A stretch of 32,010 bases of DNA, taken from contig NZ_UTBG01000209.1 of NCBI RefSeq assembly GCF_900580675.1, positions 1 to 32,010 on the forward strand, written 5' to 3'. A program made the position numbers and the translations under genes. Source of the stretch: Pseudomonas viridiflava (GTDB lineage: Bacteria > Pseudomonadota > Gammaproteobacteria > Pseudomonadales > Pseudomonadaceae). Positions 8,972 through 16,895 of the stretch are shown here, in pieces. Under the pieces are notes generated by a model. The model was not told where the DNA came from and made no database searches. It saw only the letters and a list, made by a program, of their open reading frames with translations. Position 1 is the first letter of the stretch, and each line of letters starts with the position of its first letter.

Positions 8972-9904
8972 TCAGGTCCACCAGTAGCGAACAAGGTGGA
9001 AGAAGATCGGCGCCGCAAAGCACACCGAATCCAGCCGATCCAGCATCCCGCCGTGCCCTTCGATCATATGGCCCCAATCCTTCACTCCCCGGTCGCGCTT
9101 GATCGCCGACATCACGATGCCGCCGGCGAAGCCCAGCAGGTTGATCAATAGCGCGATCAGGAACGACTGCCACGGGTTGAACGGTGTGGTCCACCACAGC
9201 GCCGCGCCGATCAGTGAGGACAGCAAAATCCCGCCGACAAAGCCTTCCACAGTCTTGGACGGTGACAGGTTGGGCGCGATCTTGTGTTTGCCGAACAGCT
9301 TGCCGCACACGTATTGCAGCACGTCCGACAGCTGCACCACGATCACCAGGTAGGCGATCAGCAGCAGGTTGCGGCCTTCATAGCCGGGGATGTCGAGGGT
9401 CAGCAGGGCGGGCACGAATGACACGCAGAACACCGCGATCATCAGGCCCCATTGCACCTTGGAGGCGCGTTCCAGGAAGTGCGTGGTGTCGCCGCCCAGT
9501 GAAGCCAGGATCGGCAGCAGCAGGAACACGTACACCGGGATGAAGATCGAGAACAGCCCGTACCAGTCGGAGTAGATCAGCAGGTATTGCAGCGGCAAGG
9601 CCAGGTAGAACGCGGCCACCAGGGCCGGGTAGTCGCTGCGGCGGGTCGGCGTGAGGGTGAGAAATTCGCGCAGGGCGTAGAACGACACTGCGTAAAACAG
9701 CAGGATCACCGCGCCGGTGCCGAGCCAGAAGGCGATGCCGATCACCACCACCATCACCCACCAGGCGTTGATGCGCGCGTTGAGGTTCTCGATCACTGCA
9801 TTCGGCGTGCCGCGGGTGCGCAGTTTGAGGATCAGGCCGATCAGCGAGGCGAGCACCAGGATCGCGCCGATCCCGCCGAACAACATCAGGGTTTGGCTAT
9901 CCAT
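8972..9904 (-). CDS. ynbB: CDP-diglyceride synthetase (phosphatidate cytidylyltransferase), YnbB/CdsA family
   Basis: A membrane enzyme of 310 residues expected to make CDP-diacylglycerol from phosphatidic acid and CTP. The C-terminal CdsA signature is clear at about residues 260-285: SAIKRDRGVKDWGHMIEGHGG followed by MLDRLDS. About eight hydrophobic segments fill the rest. The start is MDSQTLMLFGG at 9904, one base after the upstream acyltransferase stop; an ATG at 9913 overlapping that stop is also possible. Its place at the end of a ynbA-ynbC-ynbD cluster points to YnbB rather than to the housekeeping cdsA, which normally sits in the dxr-cdsA-lpxD region. Its natural partner is the CDP-alcohol phosphotransferase at 14035-14658, which would consume the CDP-diacylglycerol. 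Confidence 0.9.
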   Translation of the reverse strand: MDSQTLMLFGGIGAILVLASLIGLILKLRTRGTPNAVIENLNARINAWWVMVVVIGIAFWLGTGAVILLFYAVSFYALREFLTLTPTRRSDYPALVAAFYLALPLQYLLIYSDWYGLFSIFIPVYVFLLLPILASLGGDTTHFLERASKVQWGLMIAVFCVSFVPALLTLDIPGYEGRNLLLIAYLVIVVQLSDVLQYVCGKLFGKHKIAPNLSPSKTVEGFVGGILLSSLIGAALWWTTPFNPWQSFLIALLINLLGFAGGIVMSAIKRDRGVKDWGHMIEGHGGMLDRLDSVCFAAPIFFHLVRYWWT

Positions 9905-9905
9905 C

Positions 9906-10526
9906 TCAGACATGCTCCGGGGCAAGGGCAAGCAAGGCGTCGCGGGTGCGGGCGAGGAACAGGGTTTTGTCTTCACCGTCCTCCAGTTGCAGCGGCGCGC
10001 CGAAGCTGGTGGTGCACAGCAAAGGCAGCGGCAGTACGCGGCCCTTGGGCATGACCCGGTTGAGGTTGGCGATCCACACAGGGATCAGTTCGGCCTGTGG
10101 GTAACTTTTGGCCAAGTGGTAGAGGCCGCTTTTGAACGGCAGCAGGCCGTCCTCGAGGTTGCGCGTGCCTTCGGGAAAGATGATCAGCGAGTCGCCACCT
10201 TCCAGCGCGGCCAGCATTGGCTGCAAGGGGTTATCCACAGGGTCCTTGCGCTCGCGGTCGATCAACACACCGTTGAACACGCGATTGATGATGTAGCGGC
10301 GCAGGGCACTTTTGTTCCAGTAATCGCTGCCGGCCACCGGGCGCGTGAATTTGCGCAGGTTTTGCGGCAATGACGCCCAGAGCAATACGAAGTCGCCGTG
10401 GCTGCTGTGGTTGGCGAAATAGATGCGCTGCACCGGCACCGGCGCGCAACCCAGCCACAGGCTACGGGCGCCGGTGACGGTGCGGGCCATGGAGGTAATC
10501 AGCGTGGCGACCACGGGTTCGAACAT
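9906..10526 (-). CDS. 1-acyl-sn-glycerol-3-phosphate acyltransferase-like (PlsC family)
   Basis: A 206-residue acyltransferase of the PlsC/LPLAT family, probably making phosphatidic acid or acylating a related glycerophosphate at the inner membrane. The catalytic HX4D motif is His40...Asp45 in FANHSSHGDF, and the substrate-binding FPEGTR motif is at about 117-122. A third conserved block, RVFNGVLIDRER, spans about 72-83. The gene lies between a small membrane protein gene and the CDP-diglyceride synthetase gene, one base from the latter. It would therefore supply phosphatidic acid for the next enzyme. It is an extra component compared with the four-gene ynbABCD set I recall from E. coli. Acyl-donor preference cannot be read from sequence. 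Confidence 0.88.
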   Translation of the reverse strand: MFEPVVATLITSMARTVTGARSLWLGCAPVPVQRIYFANHSSHGDFVLLWASLPQNLRKFTRPVAGSDYWNKSALRRYIINRVFNGVLIDRERKDPVDNPLQPMLAALEGGDSLIIFPEGTRNLEDGLLPFKSGLYHLAKSYPQAELIPVWIANLNRVMPKGRVLPLPLLCTTSFGAPLQLEDGEDKTLFLARTRDALLALAPEHV

Positions 10527-10535
10527 GGGGTTTCC

Positions 10536-10979
10536 TTATCCGGCGAAAGGCAGCCAGGGGCTGGCGAGGATCACGGCCAGGGTCAGCAGCGCTTGCGCGC
10601 CCAGCAGCCAGGCTTGTTTGCGCAACAATTTGAGGGCGCCGCGACGCCGCTCGGTCCACGGCCGGCCCGCACGCTTGGGCGATTGCAGGCCAAGGGTTTG
10701 CAGGGCCTGGTCGAGGTCTGCGGTGCGGTCGGTGTCACGGGCCAGCAGGGCGAACAGGTCGGCGTCGAAGGCCACGCGCAACGCCCAATACTTTTGCAGC
10801 AGCCCGAGGACAATCATCCACAGGCTGAGCAGCAGGCAGATGGGCGAGATACTTGCCATCAGCAACTGGGCGAGGCCGAACAACACGCCGGCCACAGTCA
10901 GGCCTGTGGATAACTGATCCAGCGAGCGGCCACGTCGCAGCAGGCTGGCGACCACCTGCAGTTCCATATCAGCGGGCAT
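10536..10979 (-). CDS. Small membrane protein of the lipid cluster, unknown function
   Basis: This encodes 147 residues with three likely membrane helices: two adjacent near residues 26-62 (STGLTVAGVLFGLAQLLMA and CLLLSLWMIVLGLL) and one near the C-terminus (LLGAQALLTLAVILASPWL). Between them lies a charged stretch with FDADLFALLARDTDRTADLDQALQ. I do not recognise the family. The start at 10979 is well supported by GGAGGG at 10988-10993, eight bases upstream; it overlaps the preceding phosphatase gene by 11 bases. This coupling and its position between the phosphatase and acyltransferase genes suggest a partner or scaffold in the same lipid pathway, which is inference only. Confidence 0.8.
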   Translation of the reverse strand: MPADMELQVVASLLRRGRSLDQLSTGLTVAGVLFGLAQLLMASISPICLLLSLWMIVLGLLQKYWALRVAFDADLFALLARDTDRTADLDQALQTLGLQSPKRAGRPWTERRRGALKLLRKQAWLLGAQALLTLAVILASPWLPFAG

Positions 10980-12267
10980 GGAGCAAACCCTCCAAAGCTT
11001 CACGGTGAGCGGGGTGCAGGACCACATCGGCCCGCGCTGTACGAATAATAGTCAGTGCCTCATCCACCGTAGTGGCGCGACCACTGTGCAGCAGCCAGGC
11101 GGCGACGGCGGTGGCGCTGCGGGAGTAGCCGAGGGCGCAGCACACCAGCAACGGGCCGCTTGAGCGCAGGCGCTCGATGGCCACAGCGGCTTGCAGGCAT
11201 TCGGCGGGCGTCGGTGCGATCAGGTCCAGCACGGGCACAGCTTGATAGGCGCGGCCTTGTGGATTAATCGGCAATTCGGCACACAGGTCGACAATCGCCT
11301 TGAACGAATCCTGCTCGGCCGTGGTGGGAATTCGACCCAGCCAGACGTTATCCACAATCAAATCCGGCTGTGGATGCTTACGCGTCCACAGCCGCGAATT
11401 GATCCATGCACACGCCAGGTAAGGCGCATACAGCCAGCGTGCGGCGGGGGTCAGCCGGCCATCGGCGCGCTTCTGGAAGCCCGCAGCGCCAAGTACCAGG
11501 TAATTCGCCTTGATCAACCCCAGGGAAACCGCCGGCCACAGCAGCCATAGCCACCAGCCGCCCATCACCAGCGCCAGCACCATCAGGGCCAGGGCCCCCA
11601 GGCCATAACGCAGGCCCAGCCGCCAGCGTTTGCGATCCTGCGTCAGCCGCGCATACAGCAGCGGGCTCGGATGTTCCACCGGCCACAGCCACACGCACAA
11701 CCACCCGGCGAGGGCGCCTGTGGGTAAGTCGATAAAGTGATGTTGATAAGTGGTCAGCACCGAAATACCGATCAAGGCGAACCAGCCGTGCACGACCCAG
11801 CGCCAGCCACCCTGGCTGTGGCGTTGGTACATGACCCACAGGATCACCAGCAGCGCGATATGCAGCGACGGCGCCTGGTTGAACGGCTTGTCGAACCCGG
11901 CCAGCACCGCGAACAGCCAGCCGAACACGCCGTCCAGTTCCGGGCGTTCGAAGGTGAAGCGTAGCGGCCAGATCAGGAAACAGCTCACGGCGATGACCTG
12001 AGCGGACAGCAGGCGCAACGCGTGTTGTTTCAATTCATGCCGGCTGTTGGGCAGCAGCAGCGAGAAGCCGTAAAGCAGGTCGATGGACCAGTAGGGCACG
12101 ATGGTCCAGGCCAGGAACGGCATATGGGTTTCCCAGCCGAACACCAGCGTGCCGACGTCGCTGCGCTGGCTGGTGACCCAGGTGGCAAAGCCGTAGGTGC
12201 TGAAAAACAGCGGCGCCAACAGCAGCAGCCACAGGAGCGCTGGCTTTAACAGGCCGGGTTCGCGCAT
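10969..12267 (-). CDS. ynbD: PAP2-dual-specificity phosphatase fusion, YnbD family
   Basis: A 432-residue fusion protein. The N-terminal membrane half resembles PAP2/inositolphosphotransferase-type phosphatases: NQAPSLH at 130-136 and the later YQHHFIDLPTG with His177 and Asp180 form the second and third PAP2 motifs. The first PAP2 motif is not obvious. The C-terminal soluble half is a dual-specificity/tyrosine phosphatase domain with the CX5R loop Cys377-ALGYS-Arg383. At least six membrane helices surround the PAP2 part. The start MREPGLLKPALL lies two bases after the previous stop. This architecture matches YnbD of the E. coli ynbABCD cluster. A lipid-phosphate substrate fits the neighbours; the real substrate is unknown. 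Confidence 0.88.
   Translation of the reverse strand: MREPGLLKPALLWLLLLAPLFFSTYGFATWVTSQRSDVGTLVFGWETHMPFLAWTIVPYWSIDLLYGFSLLLPNSRHELKQHALRLLSAQVIAVSCFLIWPLRFTFERPELDGVFGWLFAVLAGFDKPFNQAPSLHIALLVILWVMYQRHSQGGWRWVVHGWFALIGISVLTTYQHHFIDLPTGALAGWLCVWLWPVEHPSPLLYARLTQDRKRWRLGLRYGLGALALMVLALVMGGWWLWLLWPAVSLGLIKANYLVLGAAGFQKRADGRLTPAARWLYAPYLACAWINSRLWTRKHPQPDLIVDNVWLGRIPTTAEQDSFKAIVDLCAELPINPQGRAYQAVPVLDLIAPTPAECLQAAVAIERLRSSGPLLVCCALGYSRSATAVAAWLLHSGRATTVDEALTIIRTARADVVLHPAHREALEGLLHAR
10988..10993 (-). promoter_or_regulatory. Ribosome-binding site fixing the 10979 start
   Basis: On the minus strand this reads GGAGGG, eight bases before the ATG at 10979. It selects this start over the in-frame ATGs at 11027 and 10967, and places translation initiation inside the end of the phosphatase gene. 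Confidence 0.75.
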
Positions 12268-12269
12268 GT

Positions 12270-14024
12270 TCAGATCTTCTGTGCCAGGGACACGGTGAAG
12301 ATGCCCCACTCATCCACACGTTGGGTGATCTTGCGGAAACCCGCTGCTTCGACGAGCTGATCCATTTCCGCCTGGCTGCGGCGACGCATCACCCAGGCCT
12401 GGCCCTGGCGATGGCTGGTGAGTGCGCGGGCGATCAGCTCCAGCTGCGGGTGCCACGGCTGGCCGGTGTAGACCAGGTAACCGCCCGGCTCCACGGCTTC
12501 GGCGAGCCCGGCCAGCGAGCCACCGACCATGCTGTTATCGGCAAACAGTTCATACAGCCCGGACACCACGGCCAAGGTCGGCTTGGGCTCAAGGGCTGCC
12601 AGATCAGCGCGATCAAACGCATCACCTTTGACGAATTGCGCGATATCCCCCAGGCCTTTCTCGCGGATCAGGGTGCCACCGTCACGCACGTTGATGTCGC
12701 TGTAGTCGCGCAGCAGGATCGATTCCGGCAGTGGCGACACACCCTGCAGGGCTTCCAGAATGTAACGGCCATGGCCCGCGGCGATGTCGACGATACGCAC
12801 TTCGCGATCTTCGGCGCGTAACTTGGCCATGGCCAGGCGCAGCAGCTCTTCGACGTTCAGCTTGCGCTGGCGAATGCCGCGCCAGCCGATGGAGTTGAGG
12901 TAGTTGGTGTCGATCATCCGCCCCAGCCCGCCCTTGCCAGTGGGCTTGTTGCGGTACACGTAGTCGAGGGTGCTGCCGGAGTCGAAGCCGGTGTCGAAAC
13001 CCAGTTTCACCCCATCCGACAAGTTCTTGCCCATGCCCATGCTGGCGCGGGTCAGGCGCCAGTACAGGTCGCGCAAGGAGTTGCGCGGCAGCGGTGCGGC
13101 GAGGGATTCGGACTCGGCGCAGGTGGCGCCGAGTTTGTCGGCATCCAGCAGGGACGCGCGGTCCAGCGGGTGCGTGAAGTTCTGCAGGATAAAGCGTTTG
13201 GCGCTGCTCACGGCCACCGCGCGGTCGCGCTCACCCAGGGTGTCGTGGAAGAAGCCGGGCAAGATGTGCAGCTCTTTTTTCAGGCTGCCGAGGCGGTCGA
13301 AAAACTGCTGCTGGGGTTTGCGGTGCACCACAAAGTCGGAGCCGGAGACCAGCAATTGGGTCGGCACCTGAATCGCCTGGGCATCGGCTACAACCCTGTC
13401 GGCCGCTTCGTACAGGCCGAGCAGCACATTCACCGAAATGGCCTTGGTGATCAGCGGGTCGCTGTCGTAGGACGCCACGCGCTCGGGGTCATGGCTGAGG
13501 AACTTGGCCTTGACGTAACTGTTGACGAAAAAATTGCCGCGAAACTTGCGCATCAGCGCCAGGCCCGGCCGGGCGAAGGGCACGTACAGCTTGACCTTGA
13601 ACGCCGGGGAGGCGAGCACCAGCGCGCGAATTTTCGGCGCGTAATCGTGCACCCAGGTGGCCGCGATGACTGCGCCGACGCTTTGGGCGATGACCGCGAC
13701 GTTTTCTTCTTCGATGCCGTAGGCGCCGCCGATATGGTCGCAGAAGGTCTGCACGTCACGGGCGCTGGTGGCAAAGCTCGGGCTGTCGCCGCGCGCTCCG
13801 GGTGACTGCCCGTGGCCACGCGCGTCCCAAGCGAAGAAGTCGAACTGCGGCAGGTCGAGTTCATCCACCAGGTGCGCGATGCGCCCCGAATGCTCGTGGC
13901 CGCGATGGAACAGCAGAATCGCCTTGCGCGGCTCGTCGCCCGCAGGCGCCGTGGCCGGCCAGTGCCGGTAGAAAAGCTCGACGCCATCATGGGTACTGAA
14001 GGTGTGTTCTTGCTGTTCGCGCAT
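12270..14024 (-). CDS. ynbC: Bifunctional alpha/beta hydrolase-SAM methyltransferase fusion, YnbC family
   Basis: A 584-residue fusion. Residues about 1-300 form a monoglyceride-lipase-like alpha/beta hydrolase, with FAWDARGHGQS at about 64-74 and the nucleophile Ser115 in VIAQSVGAV, where the usual first Gly of GxSxG is Ala. A later Asp/His pair (SGSDFVVHRKP and PGFFHDTLGE) could complete the triad. Residues about 400-584 form a class I methyltransferase with the SAM-binding motif VDIAAGHGRY. A linker near 300-390 contains a GFDTGFDSGSTLDYVY stretch. AAGGA eight bases upstream supports the start. The domain order matches YnbC in the ynbABCD cluster. Hydrolysis and methylation of a lipid or lipid head group is plausible, but no substrate is established as far as I know. 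Confidence 0.88.
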   Translation of the reverse strand: MREQQEHTFSTHDGVELFYRHWPATAPAGDEPRKAILLFHRGHEHSGRIAHLVDELDLPQFDFFAWDARGHGQSPGARGDSPSFATSARDVQTFCDHIGGAYGIEEENVAVIAQSVGAVIAATWVHDYAPKIRALVLASPAFKVKLYVPFARPGLALMRKFRGNFFVNSYVKAKFLSHDPERVASYDSDPLITKAISVNVLLGLYEAADRVVADAQAIQVPTQLLVSGSDFVVHRKPQQQFFDRLGSLKKELHILPGFFHDTLGERDRAVAVSSAKRFILQNFTHPLDRASLLDADKLGATCAESESLAAPLPRNSLRDLYWRLTRASMGMGKNLSDGVKLGFDTGFDSGSTLDYVYRNKPTGKGGLGRMIDTNYLNSIGWRGIRQRKLNVEELLRLAMAKLRAEDREVRIVDIAAGHGRYILEALQGVSPLPESILLRDYSDINVRDGGTLIREKGLGDIAQFVKGDAFDRADLAALEPKPTLAVVSGLYELFADNSMVGGSLAGLAEAVEPGGYLVYTGQPWHPQLELIARALTSHRQGQAWVMRRRSQAEMDQLVEAAGFRKITQRVDEWGIFTVSLAQKI

Positions 14025-14034
14025 CGCAAAATCC

Positions 14035-14658
14035 TTATGCAGAAGGGGAGCTGTCTTGTTGTTCTTTGAGGCCCTGGCGCACCCGGTTGACCAGGGTATA
14101 GGCCAGCAGGGCGGCGACCAGCCACATCACCGCGTCGACCCAGCCGGCGCCGAGCCAGCCCAGCGCCACACCGGTGGCCAGCACGCCGAGTACGAACGCC
14201 CGATCGCTTTTGCCCATCGGCCCGTCGTAGCGCCGTGACGCGCCGACCATCGGCCCGAGCACGCCGGCGTATTCGCTGAACACCGCCAGCAGCGCCACCA
14301 GCAGCACCGGCGCCAGGCTCACGCCGGGGATCAGCGCGAAGGGCAGGATCAATGCGCTGTCGGCGATCACGTCGCACAGTTCATTCAGGTAGGCGCCCAA
14401 ACGCGACTGCTGGCCGAATTCCCGCGCGAGCATGCCGTCGATGGCGTTGAGGGCCATGCGCAGGATCATCCACAGCGGGATCAGCGCAAACAGCCACAGA
14501 TGTTGGGCAAAGCTGGCGATCAACAGGCCGACCAGCAGGGATACCACGCCGGCCAGCACGGTGATCTGGTTCGCGGTGGTGCCGTTGTCGTAGAGGCGCT
14601 GCACCAGAGGGCGCAGCAGGTTCTGAAAACGCGGTTTGAGCTGATAAATCGAAATCAT
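14035..14658 (-). CDS. ynbA: CDP-alcohol phosphatidyltransferase, YnbA family
   Basis: A 207-residue membrane enzyme that transfers a phosphatidyl group from CDP-diacylglycerol to an alcohol acceptor. The family motif DGxxARx8Gx3Dx3D is visible as DGMLAREFGQQSRLGAYLN then ELCDVIAD. The first Asp of the second pair is replaced by Asn (GAYLNELCD), leaving a D-x3-D shifted by four residues. From memory, E. coli YnbA has the same LNE pattern, so this looks like a subfamily trait. About five membrane helices are present. The start MISIYQLKPRFQNLLRP at 14658 resembles YnbA; a longer frame to 14733 has no better support. It is the first gene of the six-gene lipid operon. The acceptor alcohol is not predictable. 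Confidence 0.88.
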   Translation of the reverse strand: MISIYQLKPRFQNLLRPLVQRLYDNGTTANQITVLAGVVSLLVGLLIASFAQHLWLFALIPLWMILRMALNAIDGMLAREFGQQSRLGAYLNELCDVIADSALILPFALIPGVSLAPVLLVALLAVFSEYAGVLGPMVGASRRYDGPMGKSDRAFVLGVLATGVALGWLGAGWVDAVMWLVAALLAYTLVNRVRQGLKEQQDSSPSA

Positions 14659-14796
14659 GGGGAGTGACGCTTCCTTGTCCGTGAACCCGCGAAAAACTGG
14701 TTTGGAGTGTGCCCGATTATTCGTGGCTTGCACCAGTGATGGCGCGTGTTTATGGGGGTTTAGTCACGGTCCCGCATGCGCCTGAGGACAAATGGG

Positions 14797-14878
14797 GGAG
14801 GGGGCTTGCTCCCGAAAGCGGCAGGTCAGTTGATTAAGGGGCTGGATGACCCACTGCCTTCGGGAGCAAGCCCCCTCC
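14797..14878. repeat. REPIN (REP doublet), type 2
   Basis: Perfect 20-base arms GGAGGGGGCTTGCTCCCGAA (14797-14816) and its reverse complement (14859-14878), with a 42-base loop. The GGAGGGGGCTTGC core is a second fluorescens-type REP variant, different from the ones at 8850 and 22105. It sits between divergent operons. Confidence 0.92.
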
Positions 14879-14937
14879 AACAGGGATTTGTGCAGTGTCC
14901 GAATACAGGGTTTTCGAACAAAAATTTCACGCCGCGT

Positions 14938-14950
14938 GTTATATCGTAAC
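14938..14950. promoter_or_regulatory. Zur-like operator upstream of the SPFH/P-type ATPase operon
   Basis: The sequence GTTATATCGTAAC matches the GTTATA-N-TATAAC palindrome seen twice elsewhere in this window at 10 of 12 arm positions. A flanking 5' T also agrees with the zigA site. Outer GTTA/TAAC arms are perfect. It lies 28 bases before the ATG at 14979, about the same distance as the perfect box from folE2 (32 bases from 29512). Zur binding is inferred. Confidence 0.55.
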
Positions 14951-14978
14951 GAATTGTGTGCAAGCGGGCGTTGAGTGG

Positions 14979-16883
14979 ATGCAAGTGGATCTGGAAGCTG
15001 ACGGCGCCTCGGTGGAGGGCCTCGCGCGTTTTCAACAAGGGCTGTTCCATGCCCGTCGATTGCGGCAAGCCGGAATCAGCTTGACGGCGTTGGCCGTTAC
15101 CGGCTGGGTGTTGGCGCTGTTTGTCGCGTTGTTTGCGCCCTTGTCGATCTGGCCCGTGGTGTTGATCAACTGCGCATCCGCATTGCTGGTGCTCGTGGCC
15201 GGGTTGCAGTCGGCGTGGTGGGTGGCCGATTGGCGCGCCCAGGCATTGGAAGAGCCGGCGGTTGAGTTGCCGGCTGAAGAGGCCAGCCGCTACGCACGCC
15301 TGGTGGGGCGCGTTGGCCAGCAGATTGGCGCGCCGGTGTTGTGGCTGTGCGGTTGGTCGCTGCTGGCGCTGGTCAGCATCATTGAGTTCTGGAACCTGAG
15401 CTTGCCCGCTGCGCCTGTGGGGCAGTCGGCAAGCGTCGGCGCCGCGTTGGGCTTGGCCCTGGCGTTTGGCTTGCTGGTGTTTGAGCGTCGACTCGCCCAG
15501 GAGACCGCCGCGCAATGGCCGGAAGCCGCGCAGCTGGCGCAGTTGAGCCGTGTGGCAATTGTGTGCCTGCTGGTCAGCAGCGTGTGTTTGTTGTTTGCGG
15601 GTGAGCAGTCTGTCTGGCCACTGCGCCTGGCGGTGTCGATCGGCCTGCTGCCAGCGTTGGTGGCGCTGGAGTTTTTGCTGCGCGGTTTGTTATCACTGTT
15701 CAGCCCGCGCCAGCCGCGCCTCGAACCGCGTTTGATGGCGCAAAGCTTTATCGCCGACCTGCTGCGCTGGCCGCCACAACCCTTGCTGGCGCTGCAGCAC
15801 GAATTGCACAACCGCTTCGGCATCGACCTGCGCCAGATCTGGGCGTTTACCTACATGCGCCGGGCGTTCCTGCCGGTGCTGCTGGTGGTGCTTGCCGTAG
15901 GCTGGGCCCTGACTGGTGTGCACGAAGTGCCCCTGCAGGGTCGTGGGATTTATGAGCGCTTCGGCAAACCGGTCGAAGTATTCGGCCCGGGCCTGCATGC
16001 CGGGCTGCCCTGGCCGTTGGGCCGCGTGATCAATGTGGAAAACGGCGTGGTGCATGAGCTGGCCACCAGCGTCAGCGAAGCAGCCGCGCCGGAGTTGGCC
16101 CCCGCCGAAGGCCCGGCGCCGCTGATCGCCAACCGCTTGTGGGACGCCAGCCATGTGAATGACAAATCCCAGGTAATCGCCAGCAGCAGCGGCGACAAGC
16201 AGAGCTTCCAGATCGTCAATATGGACGTGCGCTTCGTCTACCGCATCGGCCTTACCGACCAGGCCGCGCTGGCCGCCACCTACCACACCGCGGATGTGCC
16301 GACGCTGATTCGCAGCACCGCCAGCCGCATCCTGGTGCATGATTTTGCCTCGCGCACCCTCGACGAATTGCTCGGCGAACAGCGCACCCGCCTCGCCGAC
16401 GAGATCGGCCGCGCCGTGCAGGCCGACCTGCAAAAGCTCGACAGCGGCGTAGAAATTCTCGCCACGGTGGTGGAAGCGATTCACCCACCGGCCGGCGCCG
16501 CCAACGCTTACCACGGCGTGCAGGCTGCACAAATCGGTGCCCAGGCGCTGATCTCCCGCGAGCGCGGGGCCGCCAGTGAACAGACCAACCAGGCCTTGCT
16601 GCAAGCCAGCACGGCCCGCGACCAGGCGATGGCCACTGCCCGCGAAGTGAACGCAGGCGCCCAAGCGGCGGACCTGCGCTTTGCCGCCGAACAAAAAGCC
16701 TACGCCAGCGCAGGCCAGGCCTTTGTGCTGGAACAGTACCTCGGCCAACTCAGCCTGGGCCTGGCCCACGCCAAGCTGCTTATTCTGGATCACCGCCTGG
16801 GCGCCGATGGCGCGCCGACGATCGATCTGCGTTCTTTTACCTTGCCGGCCGATCCAATGGCGCCGCGTAAAGCCGTTCAATAA
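14979..16883 (+). CDS. Multi-span SPFH (HflK-like) membrane protein
   Basis: A 634-residue protein with a long membrane-embedded N-terminal half and a C-terminal SPFH/band-7 domain of the HflK/stomatin type. Helices lie at about residues 33-53, 58-76, 118-138, 153-168, 191-206, 214-237 and 296-312. The SPFH domain begins near 316 (VHEVPLQGRGIYERFGKPVE) and ends in an Ala/Gln/Glu-rich coiled region (ISRERGAASEQTNQALLQAS). The common HflK has only one helix, so the N-terminal extension is unusual. I chose ATG 14979 (MQVDLEADG) over GTG 14895, because the longer start would put the Zur-like box inside the gene and add unlikely sequence. It heads a four-gene operon ending in a metal P-type ATPase. 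Similar SPFH genes lie beside hmtA in P. aeruginosa, as I recall. Confidence 0.82.
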   Translation: MQVDLEADGASVEGLARFQQGLFHARRLRQAGISLTALAVTGWVLALFVALFAPLSIWPVVLINCASALLVLVAGLQSAWWVADWRAQALEEPAVELPAEEASRYARLVGRVGQQIGAPVLWLCGWSLLALVSIIEFWNLSLPAAPVGQSASVGAALGLALAFGLLVFERRLAQETAAQWPEAAQLAQLSRVAIVCLLVSSVCLLFAGEQSVWPLRLAVSIGLLPALVALEFLLRGLLSLFSPRQPRLEPRLMAQSFIADLLRWPPQPLLALQHELHNRFGIDLRQIWAFTYMRRAFLPVLLVVLAVGWALTGVHEVPLQGRGIYERFGKPVEVFGPGLHAGLPWPLGRVINVENGVVHELATSVSEAAAPELAPAEGPAPLIANRLWDASHVNDKSQVIASSSGDKQSFQIVNMDVRFVYRIGLTDQAALAATYHTADVPTLIRSTASRILVHDFASRTLDELLGEQRTRLADEIGRAVQADLQKLDSGVEILATVVEAIHPPAGAANAYHGVQAAQIGAQALISRERGAASEQTNQALLQASTARDQAMATAREVNAGAQAADLRFAAEQKAYASAGQAFVLEQYLGQLSLGLAHAKLLILDHRLGADGAPTIDLRSFTLPADPMAPRKAVQ

Positions 16884-16887
16884 GGAG
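16882..16887 (+). promoter_or_regulatory. Ribosome-binding site for a TTG start
   Basis: AAGGAG, eight bases before the TTG at 16896 and overlapping the stop codon of the upstream gene. It supports a TTG initiation codon and therefore the inclusion of the histidine-rich tail in the HflC-like protein. Confidence 0.8.
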
Positions 16888-16895
16888 TCTGTCTG

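Larger units (their letters stand above)
14659..14978. other. Divergent intergenic region between the lipid cluster and the SPFH operon
   Basis: These 320 bases separate ynbA (minus) from the first SPFH gene (plus). They hold a REPIN at 14797-14878 and a Zur-like half-palindrome at 14938-14950. A GTG at 14895 extends the SPFH frame upstream, but the extra 28 codons look non-coding. I see no confident sigma-70 promoter. Confidence 0.6.

Noticed and set aside
14895..14978. GTG start extending the first SPFH protein by 28 residues
   Set aside because: The added residues do not look like a protein N-terminus, no good ribosome site precedes the GTG, and the extension would include the Zur-like box.
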